Assembly: GCA_973895155.1 (NCBI GenBank)
Contig: OZ316895.1
Span: 2,108,001-2,172,000, forward strand
Length of the DNA stretch: 64,000 bases
Direction of reading: 5' to 3'
DNA from: Marsupella aquatica
Taxonomy: Eukaryota; Marchantiophyta
The translations under genes and the position numbers were made by a program. The notes beneath the pieces are model-generated. The model worked only from the letters and a program-made list of their open reading frames with translations. It ran no database searches and was not told the DNA's origin. Below, piece by piece: positions 27,520 to 39,467 of the stretch. Position 1 is the first letter of the stretch, and every line of letters starts with the position of its first letter.

Positions 27520-28628
27520 CTGTCTGCTTCTTGTTGATTGAGTTCCAGTGAACGATGAATCGTCGTCATATCATTGTGAAAATGAAATGATATGATATGA
27601 TGGGATGATGTGAAATAGTTTATTCAGTCAGTGTCTCAAATGGGCGTTTGCGGTCGTTTCAGCCGTTTCCCACAAATTTCCAAAGTCAATCCAGGGCCGT
27701 CGGTTGAAAGAGGGAATGGAGGCGGGATGGGTGTGGACGGCTCAGATCATCGCATCCTCGCCAGGGCTTCTGTACCTTGGACAGTGGTTACAGTAAACCC
27801 AGGACCAAAGTTGGACGGGTGTTGAGATGTAAACGGACCATTATGGGAGTTGAAAATAGGGGACCAGGTGAAGGTGTCCAGTATTGATAGGGCTCTCCAC
27901 CGTTTGGAAATAGAATAGTTAAAACACCCTGGTAATAGGGCATTGTGGGCCATAAGGCTGTAGCTACAGCTTTGAGGCGCTATTATTCTCCACATTGCCT
28001 TTGTCCCAGGGATTTAATACACTTTCTATTTTAGTAAATGTAGAAGAAAAGTTTGATAGTACTCCAATCCAAATCTGGACTCTGTATTCTCCTCCATATT
28101 GCGCTGAATGTACAAAGAGAAAAGTCACAAAGACCTTATGTTCAAATACACCAAACTCACATGGGCAATGTGTTTTTTCCCATAGCCCACTGCCACCCAC
28201 ATGTATCACTCTAAAATATGAATTGTTATGCCTAGAAAGACATGATTTTGTGGTAGCTCACTTGAATAGAAACTAAATAGATCTTGGGTTCAACTTTTGT
28301 GACTAACTTTTCCCTTTATGTGGGGTTTCAGAGATTTCCATTTCCCCTTAATTAAAAAAAAAGACCATGAATTGCCATTCAGTTACACTAGTACCTTTCC
28401 TTTTTATAAATGCTCACTCTTTTGGATGTTGGGAAGTGTTTGGTTCATCACATTGCCTAGGTCAGATTAGTGGTCTGTCTGAGCATCAACTTCTCATTGC
28501 GACAGTGCTGATAAACAACATATATTCACCTGTTGAGTAAAGAGTGAATACTATTTTACAGTTCATACTCAAAAAAGTCCTTAAAAAGAACATTTGTGAT
28601 TAATCTTTAATCAATCAAATGTGATTTT
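27520..28628. other. Intergenic stretch, nothing recognised
   Basis: AT-rich toward the right, with a short ATGATATGAT repeat near 27590. No convincing gene. Ends at the left LTR of the second copia element. Confidence 0.45.
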
Positions 28629-28972
28629 TGTTAGATATTGCTCTAGTCTTGTGACTCATGAGCTAACCACAGTTAGTCTAACTCGGGTTAGAACTTAGCT
28701 AATGTTAGCAGTAGTGCTGTTGTGTATATAGCCAGGGCTGATGCCAGACCCTGGTGGAACTTAGGCTCATTGTTACGGAGCTAGTTGAGAGATAGGTAGA
28801 ACTTGTGCTGTGTATGCTTGGTATGGCCGGTCGGCCTAGAGTGCAGTAAAGCTCTTGTGTGTTCTCGTGGACGTAGCCTCATGTGGAGGTGAACCACATA
28901 TCTCTCTGTGTCGACTCTTATGCGTTGGATGGTTCATGGGCTTGCCGTTACGAATGTCGTCTATGCTCAACA
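28629..28972 (+). repeat. Left LTR of the deleted copia element
   Basis: 344 bp with TG...CA ends. Related to the probable solo LTR at 3868-4237. Confidence 0.93.
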
Positions 28973-28988
28973 AGTGGTATCAGAGCAA

Positions 28989-30467
28989 TCTTTGAGTGAC
29001 AACAAGACGTGGGAGCTGGTGGAGCTTCCAAGAGGTCAACAAGTGGTGGACAGCAAGTGGATTTATAAGTTGAAGGACAGTCCTTCAGAGGGTGGAGAAA
29101 AGATCTACAAGGCAAGGCTTGTTGCCAAGTGATTCACTCATGAGAAAGGAGTGGATTACAATGAGGTCTTTTCACCGATGGCAAAGTATTCCACAATTCG
29201 AATCTTGTGTCAGCTTGTTGTGTTTTTTGGTGTGGTGATGGATCACATGGATGTTGTTACTGCTTTTCTCTATGGCAACTTGGAAGAGTTGATTTTCATG
29301 AGACAGCCACTAGGCTTTATGAAGAAGGGCCAAGAGAACTTAGTTTACAGATTGCTCAAGTCCTTGTATGGATTGAAGCAATCTCCCAGACAGTGGAACA
29401 AGCGATTTGATGATTTCATGCTTGTTCAAGGTTTTACAAGGATGGTGTATGATCCTTGTGTGTATACGAAATCAGTCAAGAATGATGTATTTGATTTCAT
29501 CATTCTGGTGATCTATGTGGATGACATGTTAATTGTGGTTAAAGATCAATCTGAGGTTGACAGTCTCAAGGCGAAATTGAGTGCTGAATTCAGGATGAAG
29601 GATCTTGGTAAGACCAAGAGGATCTTAGGGATGGAGATTTTTAGGAACTCTGATACTGGACAGTTGTGCTTGAGTCAAGACCAGTATGCGAGGAAAGTAC
29701 TTGCACGATTCAACATGGAGAACTGTAAGCCAGTGAGTATTCCTTTAGCTTCACATTTCAAGTTATCATCGGCTTTCTCTCCTACAGATGCTGTGGAGAA
29801 AGGTCTGATGGCTAAAATTCCTTATGAGAAGGCAGTAGACAGTCTGATGTATTTGATGACTTGTACTAGGCCTGACTTGGCCCTAGCGATGGGCAAGGTT
29901 AGCAGATTCATGTCAAATCCAGGGAAGGTACATTGGGAAGTTGTGAAGTGGATTCTCAGGTATTTGAAGGGAACACAGGACTATGGATTACTATTTGATA
30001 ATAGATCAGATAGAACGCTAGTTGGCTATGTAGATTCTGACTATGGAGGCTGTCTGGATACAAGAAGGTCTACAACTGGATTTGTATACACTCTTGGAGG
30101 AGGATGTATCAGTTGGAAATCTACCTTGCAGAAGTGCATATCTCAGTCTACTACAGAAGCAGAGTATGTTGCAGTAGTAGAAGCAGCAAAGGAAGCAATT
30201 TGGTTGGATAAGTTGATCGCGAAGATGGGTTTAGAGCATGGCAAAATGAGTCTAAACTGTGATAGTCAAAGTGCTCTTCACTTGGCTGCTAACCAGGTGA
30301 TGGATAGCAGGGTGAAGCACATTGATATCAGGTACCATTTTATCAGGCAAGCAGTGTCTGATAAAACTTTTGAGCTAGTCAAGATTGATGGAAAGCTCAA
30401 TCCCGCTGATGCCTTTACCAAAGTGATTCCTTGGGAGAGTTTCTCAAGACACCGTGCTACTTTGTAG
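28989..30467 (+). pseudogene. Copia reverse transcriptase-RNase H remnant with in-frame TGA
   Basis: The frame begins directly after the primer site in the reverse transcriptase N-terminal block (KTWELVELP, then KWIYKLK) and continues to the stop after 30464. TGA at 29130-29132 replaces the glycine codon in the family block KARLVAKGF. Beyond it the 438-codon frame is open, with LYGLKQSPRQW, the catalytic YVDDM (29514 onward), the RNase H blocks GYVDSDYGGC, STTEAEYVA and HIDIRYHFIR, and NPADAFTK. There is no start codon of its own in the remaining interior. Non-functional by itself. Confidence 0.92.
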
Positions 30468-30689
30468 GTTTTGCAGTTGTAGTACAAGTAGAGTTACTTA
30501 GCAATGTGTGACTATTTGTATATGGATTACTCATTTCTGTTAGGCTACAACTTAGTTCTAGTTAACCCTTAGTTAACCCTTGTGGTTTTTAGGGGGAGAC
30601 TTGGTTTGGTGATTGTCTAGAATTTCCCGTTGAGGATTCCATATGGTAGCATTTAGTCCAGTCCCCAAAACAAGAGTCAAGGGGGAGTT

Positions 30690-31037
30690 TGTTAGATATT
30701 GCTCTAGTCTTGTGACTCATGAGCTAACCACAGTTAGTCTAACTCGGGTTAGGACTTAGCTAATGTTAGCGGTAGTGCTGTTGTGTATATAGCCAGGGCT
30801 GATGCCAGATCCTGGTGGAACTTAGGCTCATTGTTACAGAGCTAGTTGAGAGATAGGGAGAGCTTGTGCTGTGGATACTTGGTATGGCTGGTCGGCCTAG
30901 AGTGCAGTAAAGCTCTTGTGTGTTCCCGTGGACGTAGCCTCATGCATGTGGAGGTGAACCACGTATCTTTCTGTGTCGACTCTTGTGCGTTGGATGGTTC
31001 ATGGGCTTACCGTTACAAATGTCGTCTTTACTCAACA
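30690..31037 (+). repeat. Right LTR of the deleted copia element
   Basis: 348 bp. Carries a 4-base insertion (CATG duplication near 30943) relative to the left LTR. Confidence 0.93.
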
Positions 31038-31042
31038 ATTTT

Positions 31043-32189
31043 GCAATCTTCTTCATAATTATGACCAGGAAAATGAGGACTTTTAGCTTGAGTTTTGAGA
31101 GGCTAATATGGTCCATAATAATAGAATGTTCTAAATTAGTTAAAATATCTCATAGATCTTAAGTGTTTTGTAACATTAGTCATTGTTTATCATATGAAAA
31201 ATATTTTTTAAATCTTTGAATTTATTTTTTAATAATGGATATATAACTAAAACAGTTACATAGTGTCAGTTTTACCCGTTTTGCTTTTTGCATTTCTAGT
31301 TTTTTATATTTTTTTACGGTATGGCATCCCAAAATTTACACCCAAATTGCGCAAACACGAATGAAAATTGTAAGTTTGATTCACAAAATTGACGAGTCTT
31401 GTTTGTTGCGGTTGTTATTGATGTGGCATGCTCTGGTGCCAGGAATTTTGGAAGGGACCTCTCATGGGGGTCCATGGCATTGTGGAGTGTAATGCCCCCC
31501 AAACAAGGGCTTTAGCTCAGCTTGGATGGGCTAAAACTGCCTAGAATGACTCTTATCAAGGATTTAGTACACTTTAATCCTTAAAGATCTTTCATTCCTG
31601 CTATTTTTGGTTGCTTCCGACTTGATGAGACTACAAGCTGGAGCTGTCTTACATGTAGTTGGCCCTCAGTTTTGCGGCCCTAAGCTGAATGTGATATCCT
31701 ATTATATAAATAAATAAATAAATAAATAAATAGAGAGAATTGCACTCCTATACCCCTCCACTTTGAGGGAAGTTTCCAGCCCTTACCTTCCTGTGAAACT
31801 TGAGTAAAACAAATTGACTCACTTTACACCAACCATCCAAGGTGCCTGGCTTAGTGACAAGTAACAGCATCATAAATTGCTGTGGTGCATCCCTCAGAGC
31901 TTTCTCTCCACACTGTTGGGAGGATTGAGGGCAGCAAAACTGAGGGGCTGACTACATGCCAGATGTGAGACAGCCCTAACAAGCTAGTGTAAGTTTTTTC
32001 CCTTCTTTCTTCACCTTGATGCCACCCTAAACCCAAGTTTATGCAAGTAAAAGATAAATCTCAAAATGCCATTGCACACAGCTTGTGGTAGGCATTTTCT
32101 TCAATAAGGAGAAAAATTCGTGAAGGGATTTGAGGAATGAGTGAACGAGTGCACATCTTCTTTCAGTGCCCACTGATTACCACTGCCTC
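31043..32189. other. Intergenic stretch with an (AAAT)n microsatellite
   Basis: AT-rich. Has about six AAAT/TAAA units at about 31705-31730. No convincing gene. The right end leads into leader module B. Confidence 0.45.
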
Positions 32190-33245
32190 CACTGCCTCTC
32201 CCCACTTCATCCATGGTGCAGTAATGGCTGCAGCAGAGAAACCAACACCCATGGTAGGTGGACGAAGAAGCTCTTCGCTGCACGAGAGGAAATAGGCTGA
32301 GGTTTAGTGAACTCTTTAGTAGTAGCAAAAGATTCAGCCGACAAGAGGCTTTTTTTTTCGGCCAAAGAGCTCCCCCAGAGAAGGGTGTCGACTCTGTTAT
32401 CATTTCGTCGCAGCTGTTGCTGTTGTTGGCGATGGCCGCGGCTTCAGCTACGATCCTCGGCGCTGTTCTCAGATCCGTTGCTGCTGGGCAGACGGCTGCA
32501 ACCCAGGTGTTAATCTCGATCGGAGGCCATAGCGAGCGCTCTTTGAAACATTCGAAGACTGTCCGGTGCTGTTCCCCCCTTTTTTGCATTTCAGCTTTGT
32601 TTTCCGGTGTTCGTGTTTACATCAATAGAATTGGTCATTCATAGAGAAACTTTTCTGTGGTCTGCGTGATAATAATGCTTGATCTAGAATGTATGGCGTT
32701 GTCATTTGTTGGATTGGATTTTATGGTTTTTCCCAACGAAAAGATATCTTTGTTGCTCTCTGTCTGCAATCTGTGCGGACTGTATCGTAGAAAATGCTTG
32801 TCCGAGTGTTTTTGGTAAGACTGTGAACAGCGTCCCTGAGATAGAAAATATGACAGGTCTTGGAAACTTCAAAGGTAGAACTCAGGTCCTGTGTCGAGAT
32901 TGTGGCGGAGGCGTCCATGTAGAATGAGGACTGGTTCACTTGAGAGTTGACGATCTTAAGCCAATGGGTGCATAGCATGCTAGGATTTTTCCACGGTTGC
33001 CTCCTGAGAAACGAGTGCAACTTATGTGCTGTGGGTTGCTTTGTGGTCGTATTGTGGCGTTTGGGTCGACAGATTTGCTGTTGGTCGGAGTTCCTGGGCT
33101 CTAGTTCTGGAGTATGTCATTGCAACTATGTAGGAGCTGAGGGGTCCTTTTTCTTTCCTTTGTCATTTATATCGTCAGAATTGATTGACTCTCTGAGAAG
33201 TTTGTCTACTTTGCTGTCCATTGCTGTACAAGTTATTTATTCCAG
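32190..33245 (+). promoter_or_regulatory. Leader module B: promoter, first exon and leader intron of the tRNase Z gene
   Basis: Homologous to 15345-16458 (see that entry for the shared phrases), same orientation. The conserved CAG|GTG lies at 32506/32507 and the homology ends at TTCCAG (33245), implying a leader intron of about 739 nt. Here, unlike in module A, the first exon has an ATG (32432) opening MAAASATILGAVLRS. Spliced to 33246 it would run to a TGA near 33383 in a different frame from tRNase Z, so I read it as an upstream ORF rather than a transit peptide. An alternative splice could change this. Confidence 0.6.
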
Positions 33246-33430
33246 GCGGTCCCCTATTTTTGGGGCAGAAGCTCTACAGATTTGGGAGCCACTAGCGGCA
33301 GCCCCGATAGGAGTTTTGTCGGGCAAGGACATGTCGGTTTGACATGGATTTGTGTAGTTGATGTAGGCTATCAAAAAGTGGCCTGAAAAAGTCTCCTTTA
33401 GTTAAGCTGGAGGACAAGACGGGGGCCATC

Positions 33431-36400
33431 ATGGAAGAAAAACCCTCAGCTAAGAAGAGGCCTTCACTTGTGCCTAAACAGCTGAATTTGAGAGCTTCTG
33501 GGGTTCATGGCAGCACATTTATCAGCTACGTGCAGGTAAGCTCTGCTGTGTAGACTACCCAAGGGTTTAGTTGGTGCCCATCCGTCTCACCTCGTTCTGG
33601 TGGGTGTGGAGATTTATCTTTTGTCCACACCCTTTGCAACAATAAATCACGTGGTGCACTAGGACTTGAAGTAATTGAAGCAAGGAAACGGAAGTTTAAA
33701 TGTTCCGAGAGGTGTCGCCACTGGGTCTTGACATGAAATGCCCTTCATTCATTCGTTCATTCATTCATGGTATCTCCTCATTCCGAGTTGCAACACGGAG
33801 CTTCATTGCAATAAAGAATATAGCTGAAAGCTCTTGCACTCAGTGAATATAGGTAGATACAAGACCCAAGTTGCACCTGGAAAATCCAATCAAGAGAGGA
33901 TTTGGCTCATTGAATGATTGTCGTGGAGACAGATTCTTGGTACCGGAATGGACACGAGAGACACATCACCGTCAGTATTGCTCTTCTTTGACAAGCGACG
34001 AATTATTTTCAACGCAGGAGAGGTAAGAGCTTTTCCGACGAAAATGCTTAATAGTCCTTTGTTCATAGTTTCTTTGGGGCAACTTTGTGAGAGATGCGAA
34101 GCATCGGTTTTGGAAGCCTGAGAATTCTCCTGCATATCGTTCTTATTTACAGGTCTGAAGTTGGCTGAAATCTCGATCCTATGTTTTTCTTTTTCAGGGC
34201 TTACAACGGTTCTGCATTGAGCACAAAATCAAGCTATCCAAGGCATGCAACTTGGCCCAGCTTTCTGATGGAGGGTGGGCTTCCTTCTGCTGTTTTTTCT
34301 TTAATCTCTTGTGGTGCTGTCACTAGCCAAAGATTGGGTGTCAGTAATGATGCTTGAATGTGCTTTCAGTACATTTCACTCTGGGAACATGCTCTGCATC
34401 ATGTTCTTTCATGCATCGCAGTTGGGTACTGAACGTACGTTGTGTCCACAGCTAGATCATGTCTTTCTCACTCGCGTTTGTTCGGAGACTGCGAGTGGTC
34501 TGCCTGGTAAGTAATGTTCCCCATAGTAACGAAGTCTTCCTCTGCTTGTGAAATTCAGCCCGAACCGATGACGCTTGGACTAGTGGCTACCTGTTTTGCG
34601 TATTTGAGTCTTTTCTTTACTTATGCAGGGCTTCTTTTGACTCTATCCAATACTGGAGAGACAGGGATGACGGTAAGTCCACTGTCTTTCTTGCGATTAT
34701 TTCTTGCAATTTTACTGCCTGTAAAATTCCGCAACCGCTTGTTTCAGAAGTAATCCCTATTATCGCTCAATACTTAATATTTTGTTGCAGGTCAACTTGT
34801 GGGGGCCTTCAGACCTGAATTTCCTGGTGGATGCAATGCGCACATTTATACCGAGTTCTTCTGTTGTGCACACTCACAGCTTTGGCGAAGAAAGAGAGGG
34901 GTCTCCTACAGAGGCGCCGAGAGCTGGGGACCCTAATGCGGGGCTAGAAGGAGACACACTGATGCTTTTGGAGGATGAGGTTGTAAAAATCTCAGCAGTG
35001 CTGCTGCGTCCTGGCTCTGAAGAGATATCTATGGCTAGTTCTTTGAAAAGACAAGTGGCTCCGGATACTGAGAAGGATAAAATGGATGGAAGCTGGTCCC
35101 CAACTAAGCGCGTCCAAGGTTCTGGTAGAACTTCAGGGCCAAAGACAGATGGTTTAAGCTTTTCATTTGCAGAACCTTGGGAACTAGGTTTTGAAAGTGA
35201 GACGACACCTGATCTTTGTGGAAGTCAGAAGCGCCCACGAATAGAATCTTTTGTAGAAGCCAAGTCTCCTTTAGTGGATGAACACTTCACATCCGAAGAC
35301 AAATATCTGCCTGGCCTTCGCAAAGAGACTAAGGAGTCAGCCGGAGGTAGCCAAGGCTCTAAAGAGGTTGCGGTTGTATACATCTGTGAACTGCCAGAAA
35401 TTATAGGGAAATTTGATCCCGCGAAAGCAACGGCAATGGGTCTTCGACCAGGTCCCAAGTATGGTAAACTTCAAGCTGGGCAATCGGTGATTGCAGACAA
35501 GGGGACGAAAATGGTAGGCCTCTTCGTTGTTCTATATTAGAGAGAAAGAATAACTTGTGACGACTTTTCACGTGACTCATTGCTTATCTTGAGAAGAACC
35601 GGAAGACTTTCGACTACTTGTGTTGAGCTTACCTGTCAAAATGAAGTTCGTTTTGATTCTGATTCCCTCCTTGCAGCTGTACTACTAACTTCACTTTCAC
35701 ATTTATAATAATTAATCTTAATTATCCTGTCCGGCAGGTTGTTTTAAGTTTTGCTCTCTCCACCTCATGTAGCAGAATTTTTCGAAGTCCATAAATAACT
35801 TTGATAGCTGAGTCTAATGGCTTCCTCTGTATATGCATGTTTGCTTGTATGCAGGTTCATCCGAGCGATGTCATGGATCCTTCTTCTCCAGGACCTATAT
35901 GTCTTGTGGTTGATTGCCCAACAACTGCTTTTGTTTCATCCCTGATCGCTTCCCCTGGTCTGACGAAGTTCTCTGCGAAGACTGGAGCTGGAAGGGAAAG
36001 CATAAAGAAGGTTACTTGTATCATTCACCTTGGTCCTGCTTCTGTAATAAATTGCTCACAGTATCAACAATGGATGGCTCAATTCCACGGCACACAGCAT
36101 ATTATGTCCGGGCATGGAATGTAAGTTCTGGCCTACCCGTGAGAAAGGGTTTAATATTGACACAAAACTCTGAGATTCCTTGATGTTCAAATATTTTGAG
36201 AAAGCTCGAGTCTAAACTCGATTCCTGTTTATGTTGCAACTCTTATATTAATTCATCTGCCGCAAATCACTTGATCGTCTGCCGACACCTCTAGTGGGTC
36301 AGTTGTGTTCTTTTTTTTAATCATGCTCAAGAGGCTTGGACAAGGTTTTCGGTGCTGGAATTTATGTAAGTCGTCTTTGTCAGGTCTTCAGTGTCCTAGT

Positions 36401-39400
36401 AATTATACTAGCAATTCTGATATGTTCTTGAGTTGTCCAGGCTTGGCAAAGTGTCACCAATCTTAAAGGCAAGTGCCAGAGTAATGTCCAGATTGAACTT
36501 CATCTGCCCACAAGTGTTTCCAATTGTGGGCCTGCAGCAAGGTGAAGACGAGATGGAGGCCTTTCAGGTGAAACATATGTGAATAGTGTGATTAAATTAA
36601 TTAAATTAATCAGTGTTCTGCCATGTGGACACATCTTTGAGCTGCGATGTTTTCGTGTAGTCTTGGTGAGAGCTTCGGTGATGCTCTACAGGTATATATT
36701 AGTATTATCCGCTTGGAGGCTGCTCTCAAACTGGACGAAGTTCGTCTTATAGTTTGAATTGTCATTTTGCAGGATTCGCCATCAATTACAACTGCTGAGA
36801 ACCTTCTAAAGGTAGAAATTTTGTATTTGATGCAATTTGCTTCCAACCAATTGCCGGGGCTGGCGATTTTTGCTTTCTTGTCTGTAATTTTCGTTTGGGC
36901 CCATTTCCTTCCCTGCTGTCTACTGTCGATGGAGTTTTGTGTGGTGTGGGACATGGGCGGGATGTATGGGGCCACCAAGGGTCCCCGGCAGTTTGCAGGT
37001 GCGATTGGCACCATCGAGCCAGATGGCTACGTAACGGAGTTCAGGACCGTCAGGCCACGCAGAATGGAAGCAAGTTCACACCCTTGATGCCATGGCAGCG
37101 GTCACACCGATCATCAAATTCCTGGTTGAAGTCCTTCCATAATTACTTCCATAACGTGGAGGGGACCTTGTTAAAGCACGGACTGCTTAAACCTCACTGT
37201 CACCCAAAGTGCGGGAGGTCAAAATAGCCCCATTTCTCCGGCTTTGTTACTTAACCTATTGTGGGGTTTTGGTATGACCAGAACCTGAGGAGTCACAGTG
37301 ATGGTTTAAGTTTTCTACCAATCCCTTTTCTGAAGCTGTACAACAAGTGCCTGACACGTGCATTCTTGTCTGATTTTATTTGCAGTTCCGCTTACGTCCC
37401 ATATCTTCAACCCCAATCGATCGCTCATTAGTACCAATACCTCTGGACCTTTCAGCAGTCCAGCGTGAACTTGCTGCTGAGAACCCGGAGTTGCAGGAAG
37501 CATCTAAAACCATCGCAGAACTCTGGAACCCAAGTTTTAGTCCTGTCGCGAAGTGTGTAGGATCTCTAGATCTCAGCCCACAAGAATCACAAGGCAAGGA
37601 CCCAGGGATGTCAATTGATCCTTTGAAACTCGAAGATGGGACCAGGAGTCTTTCTTGTGGCTCAGAGGATGTGCAAGATCATGATCCTGGACTCCCAGAT
37701 TGCCTGAGGGGAGCTGGCAGAGAGGAGATGGAGATGGTCTTCCTAGGCACGGGTTCCTCCCAGCCTTCCAAGTACCGAAATGTCAGTGCAATTTACATTC
37801 ATTTGTTCAAGCGAGGAGGTTTGCTACTGGACTGTGGAGAGGGGACGTACGCTCAACTCAAAAGAAGGTAGGTTTTCTGGAAGAGCTACTTTCGTTGCAT
37901 CTGTATCTTTAGGTCGTATGCAATGTCGTTAGAATAATTGTTTTGGGTGTTAAATGGACCTAATATTTCACATCTGTCTGAAGTAATACTGACATGAGCT
38001 TTTGTTATTCTTGCCATAAGCTATACCTTGTTAGCCTGGGTTGCTGCTTTGAGCTCTAATCTGTCGATAAAGACCAAATTAACCTCGACTGGGTTGGTAG
38101 CTACGACGTGCACTGAAAGAAAGGCTCCGCATTGATTGTGATATGCTTTCATGGCTGGGTGACCAAAGCATTCTGTGCCGGTTGAAATAAATTCTGGCCA
38201 TCACTGTCAATTCAGATTTCTAGGGATGATTATGAACGCTCGGAGTTTTGGTTGCAGGTATGGTAATAAAACTGCTGATGAAATTGTGGCGGGCCTGAAG
38301 TGTGTATGGATTTCTCACATTCATGCAGACCATCATACAGGCCTTGCCCGCATTCTCTCGGCAAGAAAAAAGCTTCTAGAAAATGAAGGTAAACTAGAGC
38401 CAATACTGGTTATTGGTCCCAAGCAATTAAAGAGATACCTTGATGCTTATGGGAGGTTGGAAGACCTTGGAATGGAGTTTCTGGATTGTTCCCAAACTAC
38501 TCTTTTTGCTGAGAGTGCAGCAAGTTTGGCCGCAAATGGTCAGTATTCAGGAGTGCAGAGTTCTGCAGGGGAGGGAAGGATAGGAAACATAGGCACCAGT
38601 GGAGGTCAAAATGACAATGGTAAGACTTCGAAAGTTCAGGGGGGTCTTATTAGTCTGCCGTCACCGGGAAGGAGCTCTAAGGTGGATGGACGTCCTGTTG
38701 GTGGCCAGCTTAGAAATTACTGGCTGCAAACAGGCTTTCACTTTCAAGCTGGTCTCGATGAGCAAGGTCGGGAAAAGTTGAAACACACGCTTTCTGCTAT
38801 GGGGCTGTCACATCTGACTAGTGTACCTGTTGTGCACTGTCCACAAGCTTTTGGGGTGGTCTTAGTTGCCAGAGGAAGGAAACTCCTTCAACCAGGGTGG
38901 AAGCTTGTTTACTCTGGGGACACCAGGCCTTGCCAGGCACTTGTGGAGGCATCTAAAGATGCTACAGTTCTCATTCATGAGGTCAACTTCTCATCTTTTT
39001 CTCATGATTGCTAGACTCAGCCTCGTTTACCACGATCCCTTTTTGTGAAGAGAAACGGACTTGAATTGAGAATGTTAGGGCATGGAGTTCTCTTAAGAAC
39101 CTGGCTAAGCCTTCGTGATAATGATCCACCTGAATGGTTTGATGATGTGGTGCAGGCCACGTTTGACGATGCAATGCTGGAGGAGGCGGTGGCAAAAAAT
39201 CACAGCTTGACTCGGGAGGCCGTAGAGACCGGTGTTGCTGCTGGAGCTTACCGTACAATTTTGACGCATTTCAGTCAACGCTATCCGAAAATCCCAGTCT
39301 TCAATGAGAGCTACAATGACAGAACTTGCATAGCTTTTGATATGATGAGTGCCAATTTAGCTGATTTACCTCGCCTTCCAAAGTTACTACCTGCCCTGAA

Positions 39401-39467
39401 GCTCCTGTTTAAAAACGACATGCTTATCGTCGATGAGGGTGTTGATGACATAACAGATCCGTCATGA
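33431..39467 (+). CDS. TRZ: Long-form tRNase Z, tRNA 3'-end endonuclease (12 coding exons)
   Basis: Metal-dependent endonuclease of the ELAC2 type that removes the 3' trailer of pre-tRNA before CCA addition, in nucleus and mitochondria. Exons: 33431-33535, 33933-34022, 34198-34242, 34452-34506, 34629-34672, 34791-35513, 35855-36120, 36441-36567, 36773-36811, 37386-37867, 38258-38981 and 39156-39467. All are in phase, giving 1003 aa. The N-terminal half has [19 protein letters not shown] and [10 protein letters not shown] but no metal site, as usual. The C-terminal half has [15 protein letters not shown] (PxKxRN loop), the metal motif HIHADH at residues 679-684, a HEAT-type motif split across the last intron (LIHE|ATF), and THFSQRYP. 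It is longer than plant relatives I know because of low-complexity inserts in exons 6, 10 and 11. Intron 3 is GC-AG (AAG|GCATGC). No clear transit peptide at this ATG; an upstream one is not excluded. Confidence 0.95.

Larger units (their letters stand above)
28629..31037 (+). mobile_element. Internally deleted Ty1/copia element (Tork/Tnt1-like)
   Basis: LTRs at 28629-28972 (344 bp) and 30690-31037 (348 bp) start TGTTAGATATTG and end CTCAACA. They are flanked by target duplication ATTTT (28624-28628 and 31038-31042). By eye they differ at about 17 positions plus one 4-base insertion, roughly 5 percent, so this insertion is much older than the 7.6-kb element. A standard initiator-Met primer site TGGTATCAGAGC (28975-28986) and a polypurine tract AAGGGGGAG (about 30679-30687) are kept. 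The interior is only 1.7 kb: gag, protease, integrase and the start of reverse transcriptase are gone, the break falling just after the primer site. Confidence 0.93.
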
